Positions 26,171-38,100 of a stretch of 64,000 nt of DNA are shown here, piece by piece (the first letter of the stretch is position 1; every line of letters starts with the position of its first letter). The notes below the pieces were generated by a model that was not told where the DNA came from, ran no database searches, and saw only the letters and a list, made by a program, of their open reading frames with translations. Source of the stretch: Hippophae tibetana (Eukaryota > Streptophyta > Magnoliopsida > Rosales > Elaeagnaceae); contig CM072810.1 of assembly GCA_037013495.1 (NCBI GenBank), positions 38,221,843 to 38,285,842 on the forward strand. Reading direction: 5' to 3'. The translations under genes were made by a program, and so were the position numbers.

Positions 26171-29100
26171 CAAGAAAAAGATACCTTGCTTAAATCCATA
26201 TAGAAGGCCTGTGAACTTACTGTTGAATGAATCAGTTGGAAAATTATTCGAACGGCATCACTTGTTACCAAGTTGATGGCAATCCATTGTCCTGGACTGA
26301 AAGAGGTTGACTTTATAGACATCAAGTATAGTGGTACGAGCGAAGCTATTTTGACACAATTGTTAGAAATGATGAATCTAATACCAATGAAGAGAAAATA
26401 GCTATACTTTCCAATAGATTTACTAAATTTCTTAGAAAGAATAAACCCATTTTTAGGGATTTTCAAAAAAGGTAATCCGAGCTCTAAAATAAGTATTTCA
26501 ATGAATTTATAGTTGTATTTCTTCCAAACAACTTCAAACATTTTGCAGACCACTCATATAGGCATTTGAGCAATAAAACTAAATCTACAAGTATGCAGCT
26601 GAACATAAATTTTGAACTCTATATCATGCAAGAGGATGAAACTTTGAACAAATTCTATGCAGGTTTTTCAATCAATTTCAACTACCCGTACAATTTGGAT
26701 GGACCTATTTGGAAAAAAAAGTAGATTGAGAAAATTGTTGTTAGCCTACATTATCATTTTGAAGAAAAATATACCTTGCTTAAATCCGTATAGAAGGCCT
26801 ATGAACTTACTGTTAAATGAATCAGTTGGGAAATTATTCGAACTGCATTATTTGTTGCCAAGATGATAGAAATCCACTGTCCTGGACGGAAAGAACTTGA
26901 CTTTATAGACATCAAGTATAGTGGTACGAGCGATGCTATTTTGACACAATTGTTAGATATGATGAATCTAATACCAATGAAGAGAAAATATCTATACTTT
27001 CCCATATATTTACTAAATTTCTTAGAAAGAATAAACCCATTTTTAGGGATTTAAAAAAAAGGTAATCCGAGCTCTAAAATGATTATTTCAATGAATTTAT
27101 AGGTGTATTTCTTCCAAGCAACTTCAAACATTTTGGAGACCACTCATATAGGCATTTGAGCAATAAATCTAAATCTAGAACCATGCAGCTGAACATAAAT
27201 TTTGAACTCTATATCATGCAAGAGGATGAAACTTTGAACAAATTCTATGCAGGTTTTTCAATCAATTTCAACTACCCGTACAATATGGATGGACCTATTT
27301 GGAAAAAAAAGTAGATTGAGAAAATTGTTGTTAGCCTACATTATCATTTTGAAGAAAAATATACCTCGCTTAAATCCGTATAGAAGGCCTGTGAACTTAC
27401 TGTTAAATGAATCAGTTGGGAAATTATTCGAACTACATTATTTGTTGCCAAGATGATAGAAATCCACTTTCGTGGACGGAAAGAACTTGGCTTTATAGAC
27501 ATCAAGTATAGTGGTACGAGCAAAAATATTTTGACACAATTGTTAGATATGATGAATCTAATACCAATGAAGAGAAAATATCTATACTTTCCCATATATT
27601 TACTAAATTTCTTAGAAAGAATAAACCCGTTTTTAGGGATTTAAAAAAAATGTAATCTGAGCTCTAAAATGATTATTTCAATGAATTTATAGTTGTATTT
27701 CTTCCAAGCAACTTCAAACATTTTGGAGACCACTCTTATAGGCATTTGAGCAATAAACTAAATCTAGAACTATGCAGCTGAACAGAAATTTTGAACTCTA
27801 TATCATGCAAGAGGATGAACCTTTGAACAAATTCAACGCAGGTTTTTCAATCAATTTCAACTACCCGTACAATTTGGATGGACCTATTTGGAAAAAAAAG
27901 TGGATTGAGAAAATCGTTGTTAGCCTACATTATCATTTTCAAGAAAAAGATACCTTGCTTAAATCCATATAGAAGGCCTGTGAACTTACTGTTAAATGAA
28001 TCAGTTGGGAAATTATTCGAACTGTATTATTTGTTGCCAAGATGATAGAAATCCACTTTCGTGGACGGAAAGAGCTTGACTTTATAGACATCAAGTATAG
28101 TGGTACAAGCAAAGCTATTTTGACACAATTGTTAGAAATGATGAATCTAATACCAATGAAGAGAAAATATCTATAATTTCGCATAGATTTACTAAATTTC
28201 TTAGAAAGAATAAACCCGTTTTTAGGGATTTAAAAAAAATGTAATCTGAGCTCTAAAATGATTATTTCAATGAATTTATAGTTGTATTTCTTCCAAGCAA
28301 CTTCAAACATTTTGGAGACCACTCTTATAGGCATTTGAGCAATAAACTAAATCTAGAACTATGCACCTGAACAGAAATTTTGAACTCTATATAATGCAAG
28401 AGGATGAACCTTTGAAAAAATTCAACGCAGGTTTTTCAATCAATTTCAAGTACCCGTACAATTTGGATGGCCTATTTGGAAAAAAAAGTAGATTGAGAAA
28501 ATTGTTGTTAGCCTACATTATCATTTTCAAGAAAAAGATAGCTTGCTTAAATCCATATAGAAGGCCTGTGAACTTACTGTTAAATGAATCAGTTGGAAAA
28601 TTATTCGAACGGCATCACTTGTTACCAAGTTGATGGCAATCCATTGTCGTGGACGGAAAGGGGTTGACTTTATAGACATCAAGTATAGTGGTACGAGCGA
28701 AGCTATTTTGACACAATTGTTAGAAATGATGAATCTAATACCAATGAAGAGAAAATAGCTATACTTTCCAATAGATTTACTAAATTTCATAGAAAGAATA
28801 AACCCATTTTTAGGGATTTTCAAAAAAGGTAATCCGAGCTCTAAAATAAGTATTTCAATGAATTTATAGTTGTATTTCTTCCAAGCAACTTCAAACATTT
28901 TGGAGACCACTCATATAGGCATTTGAGCAAAAAACTAAATCTAGAACTATGCAGCTGAACATAAATTTTGAACTCTATATCATCCAAGAGGATGAAATTT
29001 GAACAAATTCTATGCAGGTTTTTCAATCAATTTCAGCTACCCGTACAATTTGGATGGACCTATTTGGAAAAAAAAGTAGATTGAGAAAATTGTTGTTAGC

Positions 29101-30060
29101 CTACATTATCATTTTCAAGAAAAAGATACCTTGCTTAAATCCATATAGAAGGCCTGTGAACTTACTGTTGAATGAATCAGTTGGAAAATTATTCGAACGT
29201 CATCACTTGTTACCAAGTTGATGGCAATCCATTGTCCTGGACGGAAAGAGGTTGACTTTATAGACATCAAGTATAGTGGTACGAGCGATGCTATTTTGAC
29301 ACAATTGTTAGAAATGATGAATCTAATACCAATGAAGAGAAAATAGCTATACTTTCCAATAGATTTACTAAATTTCTTAGAAAGAATAAACCCATTTTTA
29401 GGGATTTTCAAAAAAGGTAATCCGAGCTCTAAAATAAGTATTTCAATGAATTTATAGTTGTATTTCTTCCAAGCAACTTCAAACATTTTGGAGACCACTC
29501 ATATAGGCATTTGAGCAATAAATCTAAATCTAGAACCATGCAGGTGAACATAAATTTTGAACTCTATATCATCCAAGAGGATGAAATTTGAACAAATTCT
29601 ATGCAGGTTTTTCAATCAAGTTCAGCTACCCGTACAATTTGGATGGACCTATTTGGAAAAAAAAGTAGATTGAGAAAATTGTTGTTAGCCTACATTATCA
29701 TTTTCAAGAAAAAGATACCTTGCTTAAATCCATATAGAAGGCCTGTGAACTTACTGTTGAATGAATCAGTTGGAAAATTATTCGAACGGCATCACTTGTT
29801 ACCAAGTTGATGGCAATCCATTGTCCTGGACGGAAAGAGGTTGACTTTATAGACATCAAATTATAGTGGTACGAGCGATGCTATTTTGACACAATTGTTA
29901 GAAATGATGAATCTAATACCAATGAAGAGAAAATAGCTATACTTTCCAATAGATTTACTAAATTTCTTAGAAAGAATAAACCCAATTTTAGGGATTTTCA
30001 AAAAAGGTAATCCGAGCTCTAAAATAAGTATTTCAATGAATTTATAGTTGTATTTCTTCC
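26171..30060. repeat. Mixed zone, monomers 45-51, reuses variants from 18-21 kb
   Basis: The end of monomer 45 and monomer 46 resemble monomers 32-33, 13 units to the left, sharing CTTCCAAACAACTTC and AAATCTACAAGTATGC. Monomer 47 matches 36, and monomers 49-50 match 37-38 or 35. Monomer 48 (27706-28294) sits between 47 and 49 with no counterpart at that position on the left; its second half has ACTGTATTATTTG, GTACAAGCAAAGC and ATAATTTCGCATAG. Monomers 49, 50 and 51 all have type B ends, an unusual run of three. Confidence 0.8.
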
Positions 30061-32789
30061 AAGCAACTTCTAACATTTTGGAGACCACTCATATAGGCAT
30101 TTGAGCAAAAAAATAAATCTAGAACTATGCAACTGAACATTAATTTTGAACTCTATATAATGCAAGAGGATTAAACTTTGAACAAATTCTATGCAGGTTT
30201 TTCAATCATTATCAACTACCCTTACAATTTGGATGGACCTATTTCAAAAAAAAAGTAGATTGAGAAAATTGTTGTTAGCCTACATTATCATTTCCAAGAA
30301 AAAGATACCTTGCTTAAATCCATATAGAAGGCATGTGAAATTACTGTTAAATGAATCAGTTGGGAAATTATTCGAACTGCATTATTTGTTGCCAAGATGA
30401 TAGCAATCCACTTTCGTGGACGGAAAGAGCTTGAATTTATAGACATCAAGTATAGTGGTACGAGCGAAGCAATTTTGACACAATTTTTAGAATTGATGAA
30501 TCTAATACCAATGAAGAGAAAATATCTATACTTTCCCATAGATTTACTAAATTTCTTAGCAAGAATAAACCCGTTTTTAGGGATTTCAAAAAAAAGGTAA
30601 TCCGAGCCCCATAATGATTATTGCAATGAGGTTATAGTTGTATTTCTTCGAAGCAACTTCAAACATTGTGGAGACCACTCATATACGTATTTGGCCAAAA
30701 AATAAATATAGAACTATACAGCTGAACAAAAATTTTGAACTCTATATCATGCAAGAGGATGAAACTTTGAACAAATTCTACGCAAGTTTTTCAATCATTA
30801 TCAATTAAACGTACAATTTGGATGGACCTATTTGGAAAAAAAAGTAGATTGAGAAAATGGTTGTTAGCCTACATTATCATTTCCAAGAAAAAGATACCTT
30901 GCTTAAATCCATATAGAAGGCCTGTGAACTTACTGTTAAATGAATCAGTTGGGAAATTATTCGAACTGCATTATTTGTTGCCAAGATGATAGCAATCCAC
31001 TTTCGTGGACGGAAAGAGCTTGACTTTATAGACATCAAGTATAGTGGTACGAGCGAAGCTATTTTGACACAATTGTTAGAAATGATGAATCTAATACCAA
31101 TGAAGAGAAAATATCTATACTTTCCAATATATTTACTAAATTTCTTAGAAAGAATAAACCCGTTTTTAGGGATTTAAGAAAAAGGTAATCCGAGCTCTAA
31201 AATGATTATTTCAATGAATTTATTGTTGTATTTCTTCCAAGCAACTTCAAACATTTTGGAGACCACTCATATAGGAATTTGAGCAAAAAACTAAATCTAG
31301 AACTATACAGCTGAACATAAATTTTGAACTCTATATCATGCAAGAGGATAAAACTTTGAACAAATTCGATGCAGGTTTTTCAATCAATTTCAACTACCAG
31401 TACAATTTGGATGGACCTATTTGGAAAAAAAAAATAGATTGAGAAAATTGTTGTTAGCCTACATTATCATTTTCAAGAAAAATATACCTTGCTTAAATCC
31501 GTATAGAAGGCCTGTGAACTTACTGTTAAATGAATCAGTTGGGAAATTATTCGAACTGCATTATTTGTTGCCAAGATGATAGCAATCCACTTTCGTGGAC
31601 GGAAAGAGCTTGACTTTATAGACATCAAGCATAGTGGTACGAGCGAAGCTATTTTGACACAATTGTTAGATATGATGAATCTAATACCAATGAAGGAAAA
31701 TATCTATACTTTCCCATATATTTACTAAATTTCTTAGAAAGAAAAAACCTGTTTTTAGGGATTTAAAAAAAAAGGTAATCCGAGCTCTAAAATGATTATT
31801 TCAATGAATATATAGTTGTATTTCTTCCAAGCAACTTCAAACATTTTGGAGACCACTCAAATAGGCATTTGAGCAAAAAACTAAATCTAGAACTATGCAG
31901 CTGAACAGAAATTTTGAACTCTATATCATGCAAGAGGATGAAACTTTGAACAAATTCTACGCAGGTTTTTCAATCAATTTCAACTACCCGTACAATTTGG
32001 ATGGACCTATTTGGAAAAAAAAGTAGATTGAGAAAATTGTTGTTAGCCTACATTATCATTTTTAAGAAAAAGATACCTTGCTTAAATCCATATAGAAGGC
32101 CTGTGAACTTACTGTTAAATGAATCAGTTGGAAAATTATTCGAACGGCATCACTAGTTACCAAGTTGATGGCAATCCATTGTCGTGGACGGAAAGAGCTT
32201 GACTTTATAGACATCAAATATAGTGGTACGAGCAAAGCTATTTTGACACAATTGGTAGAAATGATGAATCTAATACCAATGAAGAGAAAATAGCTATACT
32301 TTCCAATAGATTTAATACATTTCTAAGAAAGAATAAACCCATTTTTAGGGATTTTCAGAAAAGGTAATCCGAGCTCTAAAATAAGTATTTCAATGAATTT
32401 ATAGTTGTATTTCTTCCAAGCAACTTCAAACATTTTGGAGACCACTCATATAGGAATTTGAGCAAAAAAATAAATCTAGAACTATGCAGCTGAACATAAA
32501 TTTTGAACTCTATATAATGCAAGAGGATGAAACTTTGAACAAATTCTATGCAGGTTTTTCAATCATTATCAACTACCCGTACAATTTGGATGTACCTATT
32601 TAAAAAAAAAGTAGATTGAGAAAATTGTTGTTAGCCTACATTATCATTTTCAAGAAAAAGATACCTTGCTTAAATCCATATAGAAGGCATGTGAACTTAC
32701 TGTTAAATGAATCAGTTGGGAAATTATTCGAACTGCATTATTTGTTGCCAAGATGATAGCAATCCACTTTCGTGGACGGAAAGAGCTTG
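30061..32789. repeat. 11-monomer-spaced duplicate, left copy (partner 36539-39267)
   Basis: Monomers 52-56 match monomers 63-67 at a constant displacement of 6477-6478 bp for about 2.7 kb. Shared marks are AACTTCTAACATTTTGG with GCAACTGAACATTAATTTTG (52/63), CTTCGAAGCAACTTCAAACATTGTGG with ATCAATTAAACGTAC (53/64), the 2-bp-shorter CCAATGAAGGAAAATATC (54/65), CACTCAAATAGGC with CACTAGTTACC (55/66) and GGATGTACCTATTT (56/67). The match ends where monomer 56 reads GCTTGACTTTATAG and monomer 67 reads GCTTGAATTTATAG. Confidence 0.88.
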
Positions 32790-35146
32790 ACTTTATAGAC
32801 ATCAAGTATAGTGGTACGAGCGAAGCTATTTTGACACAATTGTTAGAAATGATGAATCTAATACCAATGAAGAGAAAATATCTATACTTTCCAATATATT
32901 TACTAAATTTCTTAGAAAGAATAAACCCGTTTTTAGGGATTTAAGAAAAAGGTAATCCGAGCTCTAAAATGATTATTTCAATGAATTTATTGTTGTATTT
33001 CTTCCAAGCAACTTCAAACATTTTGGAGACCACTCATATAGGAATTTGAGCAAAAAACTAAATCTAGAACTATACAGCTGAACATAAATTTTGAACTCTA
33101 TATCATGCAAGAGGATAAAACTTTGAACAAATTCGATGCAGGTTTTTCAATCAATTTCAACTACCAGTACAATTTGGATGGACCTATTTGGAAAAAAAAG
33201 TAGATTGAGAAAATGGTTGTTAGCCTACATTATCATTTCCAAGAAAAAGATACCTTGCTTAAATCCATATAGAAGGCATGTGAACTTACTGTTAAATGAA
33301 TCAGTTGGGAAATTATTCGAACTGCATTATTTGTTGCCAAGATGATAGCAATCCACTTTCGTGGACGGAAAGAGCTTGACTTTATAGACATCAAGTATAG
33401 TGGTACGAGCGAAGCTATTTTGACACAATTGTTAGAAATGATGAATCTAATACCAATGAAGAGAAAATATCTATACTTTCCAATATATTTACTAAATTTC
33501 TTAGAAAGAATAAACCCGTTTTTAGGGATTTAAGAAAAAGGTAATCCGAGCTCTAAAATGATTATTTCAATGAATTTATTGTTGTATTTCTTCCAAGCAA
33601 CTTCAAACATTTTGGAGACCACTCATATAGGAATTTGAGCAAAAAACTAAATCTAGAACTATACAGCTGAACATAAATTTTGAACTCTATATCATGCAAG
33701 AGGATAAAACTTTGAACAAATTCGATGCAGGTTTTTCAATCAATTTCAACTACCAGTACAATTTGGATGGACCTATTTGGAAAAAAAAAATAGATTGAGA
33801 AAATTGTTGTTAGCCTACATTATCATTTTCAAGAAAAATATACCTTGCTTAAATCCGTATAGAAGGCCTGTGAACTTACTGTTAAATGAATCAGTTGGGA
33901 AATTATTCGAACTGCATTATTTGTTGCCAAGATGATAGCAATCCACTTTCGTGGACGGAAAGAGCTTGACTTTATAGACATCAAGCATAGTGGTACGAGC
34001 GAAGCTATTTTGACACAATTGTTAGATATGATGAATCTAATACCAATGAAGGAAAATATCTATACTTTCCCATATATTTACTAAATTTCTTAGAAAGAAA
34101 AAACCTGTTTTTAGGGATTTAAAAAAAAAGGTAATCCGAGCTCTAAAATGATTATTTCAATGAATTTATAGTTGTATTTCTTCCAAGCAACTTCAAACAT
34201 TTTGGAGACCACTCAAATAGGCATTTGAGCAAAAAACTAAATCTAGAACTATGCAGCTGAACAGAAATTTTGAACTCTATATCATGCAAGAGGATGAAAC
34301 TTTGAACAAATTCTACGCAGGTTTTTCAATCAATTTCAACTACCCGTACAATTTGGATGGACCTATTTGGAAAAAAAAGTAGATTGAGAAAATTGTTGTT
34401 AGCCTACATTATCATTTTTAAGAAAAAGATACCTTGCTTAAATCCATATAGAAGGCCTGTGAACTTACTGTTAAATGAATCAGTTGGAAAATTATTCGAA
34501 CGGCATCACTAGTTACCAAGTTGATGGCAATCCATTGTCGTGGATGGAAAGAGCTTGACTTTATAGACATCAAATATAGTGGTACGAGCAAAGCTATTTT
34601 GACACAATTGGTAGAAATGATGAATCTAATACCAATGAAGAGAAAATAGCTATACTTTCCAATAGATTTAATACATTTCTAAGAAAGAATAAACCCATTT
34701 TTAGGGATTTTCAGAAAAGGTAATCCGAGCTCTAAAATAAGTATTTCAATGAATTTATAGTTGTATTTCTTCCAAGCAACTTCAAACATTTTGGAGACCA
34801 CTCATATAGGAATTTGAGCAAAAAAATAAATCTAGAACTATGCAGCTGAACATAAATTTTGAACTCTATATAATGCAAGAGGATGAAACTTTGAACAAAT
34901 TCTATGCAGGTTTTTCAATCATTATCAACTACCCGTACAATTTGGATGTACCTATTTAAAAAAAAAGTAGATTGAGAAAATTGTTGTTAGCCTACATTAT
35001 CATTTTCAAGAAAAAGATACCTTGCTTAAATCCATATAGAAGGCATGTGAACTTACCGTTAAATGAATCAGTTGGGAAATTATTCGAACTGCATTATTTG
35101 TTGCCAAGATGATAGCAATCCACTTTCGTGGACGGAAAGAGCTTGA
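30840..35146. repeat. 4-mer higher-order repeat, 2356 bp, two copies
   Basis: About 30840-32790 is repeated at about 33196-35146: monomers 54/58 (31239, 33595), 55/59 (31829, 34185) and 56/60 (32418, 34774), each 2356 bp apart. Monomer 57 (33006) shares its opening with 54 and 58 (ATACAGCTGAAC, GAGGATAAAAC, AACTACCAGTAC) and its second half with 53, so it is the join between the copies. The 2-bp-shorter CCAATGAAGGAAAATATC appears in 54, 58 and 65 only, which shows common descent of these three units. Confidence 0.88.
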
Positions 35147-38100
35147 ATTTATAGACATCAAGTATAGTGGTACGAGCGAAGCAATTTTGACACAATTTTT
35201 GGAATTGATGAATCTAATACCAATGAAGAGAAAATATCTATTTTTTCCCATAGATTTACTAAATTTCTTAGAAAGAATAAACCCGTTTTTAGGGATTTAA
35301 AAAAAAGGTAATTTGAGCCCCAAAATGATTATTTCAATGAGTTTATAGTTGTATTTCTTCCAAGAAACTTCAAACATTGTGGAGACCACTCATATGGGTA
35401 TTTGGCCAAAAAATAAATATAGAACTAGGCAGCTGAACAAAAATTTTGAACTCTATATCATGCAAGAGGATGAAACTTTGAACAAATTCTACGCAGGTTT
35501 TTCAATCATTATCAACTACCCGTACAATTTGGATGGACCTATTTGGAAAAAAAAGTAGATTGAGAAAATGGTTGTTAGCCTACATTATCATTTCCAAGAA
35601 AAAGATACCTTGCTTAAATCCATATAGAAGGCCTGTGAACTTACTATTACTTGAATCAGTTGGGAAATTATTCGAACTGCATTATTTGTTGCCAAGATGA
35701 TAGCAATCCACTTTCGTGGACGGAAAGAGCTTGACTTTATAGACATCAAGTATAGTGGTACGAGCGAAGCTATTTTGACACAATTGGTAGAAATGATGAA
35801 TCTAATACCAATGAAGAGAAAATAGCTATACTTTCCAATAGATTTACTAAATTTCTTAGAAAGAATAAACCCATTTTTAGGGAATTTCAAAAAAGGTAAT
35901 CTGAGCTCTAAAATAAGTATTTCAATGAATTTATAGTTGTATTTCTTCCAAGCAACTTCTAACATTTTGGAGACCACTCATATAGGCATTTGAGCAAAAA
36001 AATAAATCCAGAACTATGCAACTGAACATAAATTTTGAACTCTATATAATGCAAGAGGATTAAACTTTGAACAAATTCTATGCAGGTTTTTCAATCATTA
36101 TCAACTACCCGTACAATTTGGATGGACCTATTTCAAAAAAAAAGTAGATTGAGAAAATTGTTGTTAGCCTACATTATCATTTTCAAGAAAAATATACCTT
36201 GCTTAAATCCGTATAGAAGGCCTGTGAACTTACTGTTAAATGAATCAGTTGGGAAATTATTCGAACTGCATTATTTGTTGCCAAGATGATAGCAATCCAC
36301 TTTCGTGGACGGAAAGAGGTTGAATTTATAGACATCAAGTATAGTGGTACGAGCGAAGCAATTTTGACACAATTTTTAGAATTGATGAATCTAATACCAA
36401 TGAAGAGAAAATATCTATACTTTCCCATAGATTTACTAAATTTCTTAGCAAGAATAAACCCGTTTTTAGGGATTTAAAAAAAAGGTAATCCGAGCCCCAT
36501 AATGATTATTTCAATGAGGTTATAGTTGTATTTCTTCCAAGCAACTTCTAACATTTTGGAGACCACTCATATAGGCATTTGAGCAAAAAAATAAATCTAG
36601 AACTATGCAACTGAACATTAATTTTGAACTCTATATAATGCAAGAGGATTAAACTTTGAACAAATTCTATGCAGGTTTTTCAATCATTATCAACTACCCG
36701 TACAATTTGGATGGACCTATTTCAAAAAAAAAGTAGATTGAGAAAATTGTTGTTAGCCTACATTATCATTTCCAAGAAAAAGATACCTTGCTTAAATCCA
36801 TATAGAAGGCATGTGAAATTACTGTTAAATGAATCAGTTGGGAAATTATTCGAACTGCATTATTTGTTGCCAAGATGATAGCAATCCACTTTCGTGGACG
36901 GAAAGAGCTTGAATTTATAGACATCAAGTATAGTGGTACGAGCGAAGCAATTTTGACACAATTTTTAGAATTGATGAATCTAATACCAATGAAGAGAAAA
37001 TATCTATACTTTCCCATAGATTTACTAAATTTCTTAGCAAGAATAAACCCGTTTTTAGGGATTTAAAAAAAAGGTAATCCGAGCCCCATAATGATTATTG
37101 CAATGAGGTTATAGTTGTATTTCTTCGAAGCAACTTCAAACATTGTGGAGACCACTCATATAGGTATTTGGCCAAAAAATAAATATAGAACTATATAGCT
37201 GAACAAAAATTTTGAACTCTATATCATGCAAGAGGATGAAACTTTGAACAAATTCTACGCAAGTTTTTCAATCATTATCAATTAAACGTACAATTTGGAT
37301 GGACCTATTTGGAAAAAAAAGTAGATTGAGAAAATGGTTGTTAGCCTACATTATCATTTCTAAGAAAAAGATACCTTGCTTAAATCCATATAGAAGGCCT
37401 CTGAACTTACTGTTAAATGAATCAGTTGGGAAATTACTCGAACTGCATTATTTGTTGCCAAGATGATAGCAATCCACTTTCGTGGACGGAAAGAGCTTGA
37501 CTTTATAGACATCAAGTATAGTGGTACGAGCGAAGCTATTTTGACACAATTGTTAGAAATGATGAATCTAATACCAATGAAGAGAAAATATCTATACTTT
37601 CCAATATATTTACTAAATTTCTTAGAAAGAATAAACCCGTTTTTAGGGATTTAAGAAAAAGGTAATCCGAGCTCTAAAATGATTATTTCAATGAATTTAT
37701 TGTTGTATTTCTTCCAAGCAACTTCAAACATTTTTGAGACCACTCATATAGGAATTTGAGCAAAAAACTAAATCTAGAACTATACAGCTGAACATAAATT
37801 TTGAACTCTATATCATGCAAGAGGATAAAACTTTGAACAAATTCGATGCAGGTTTTTCAATCAATTTCAACTACCAGTACAATTTGGATGGACCTATTTG
37901 GAAAAATAAAATAGATTGAGAAAATTGTTGTTAGCCTACATTATCATTTTCAAGAAAAATATACCTTGCTTAAATCCGTATAGAAGGCCTGTGAACTTAC
38001 TGTTAAATGAATCAGTTGGGAAATTATTCGAACTGCATTATTTGTTGCCAAGATGATAGCAATCCACTTTCGTGGACGGAAAGAGCTTGACTTTATAGAC

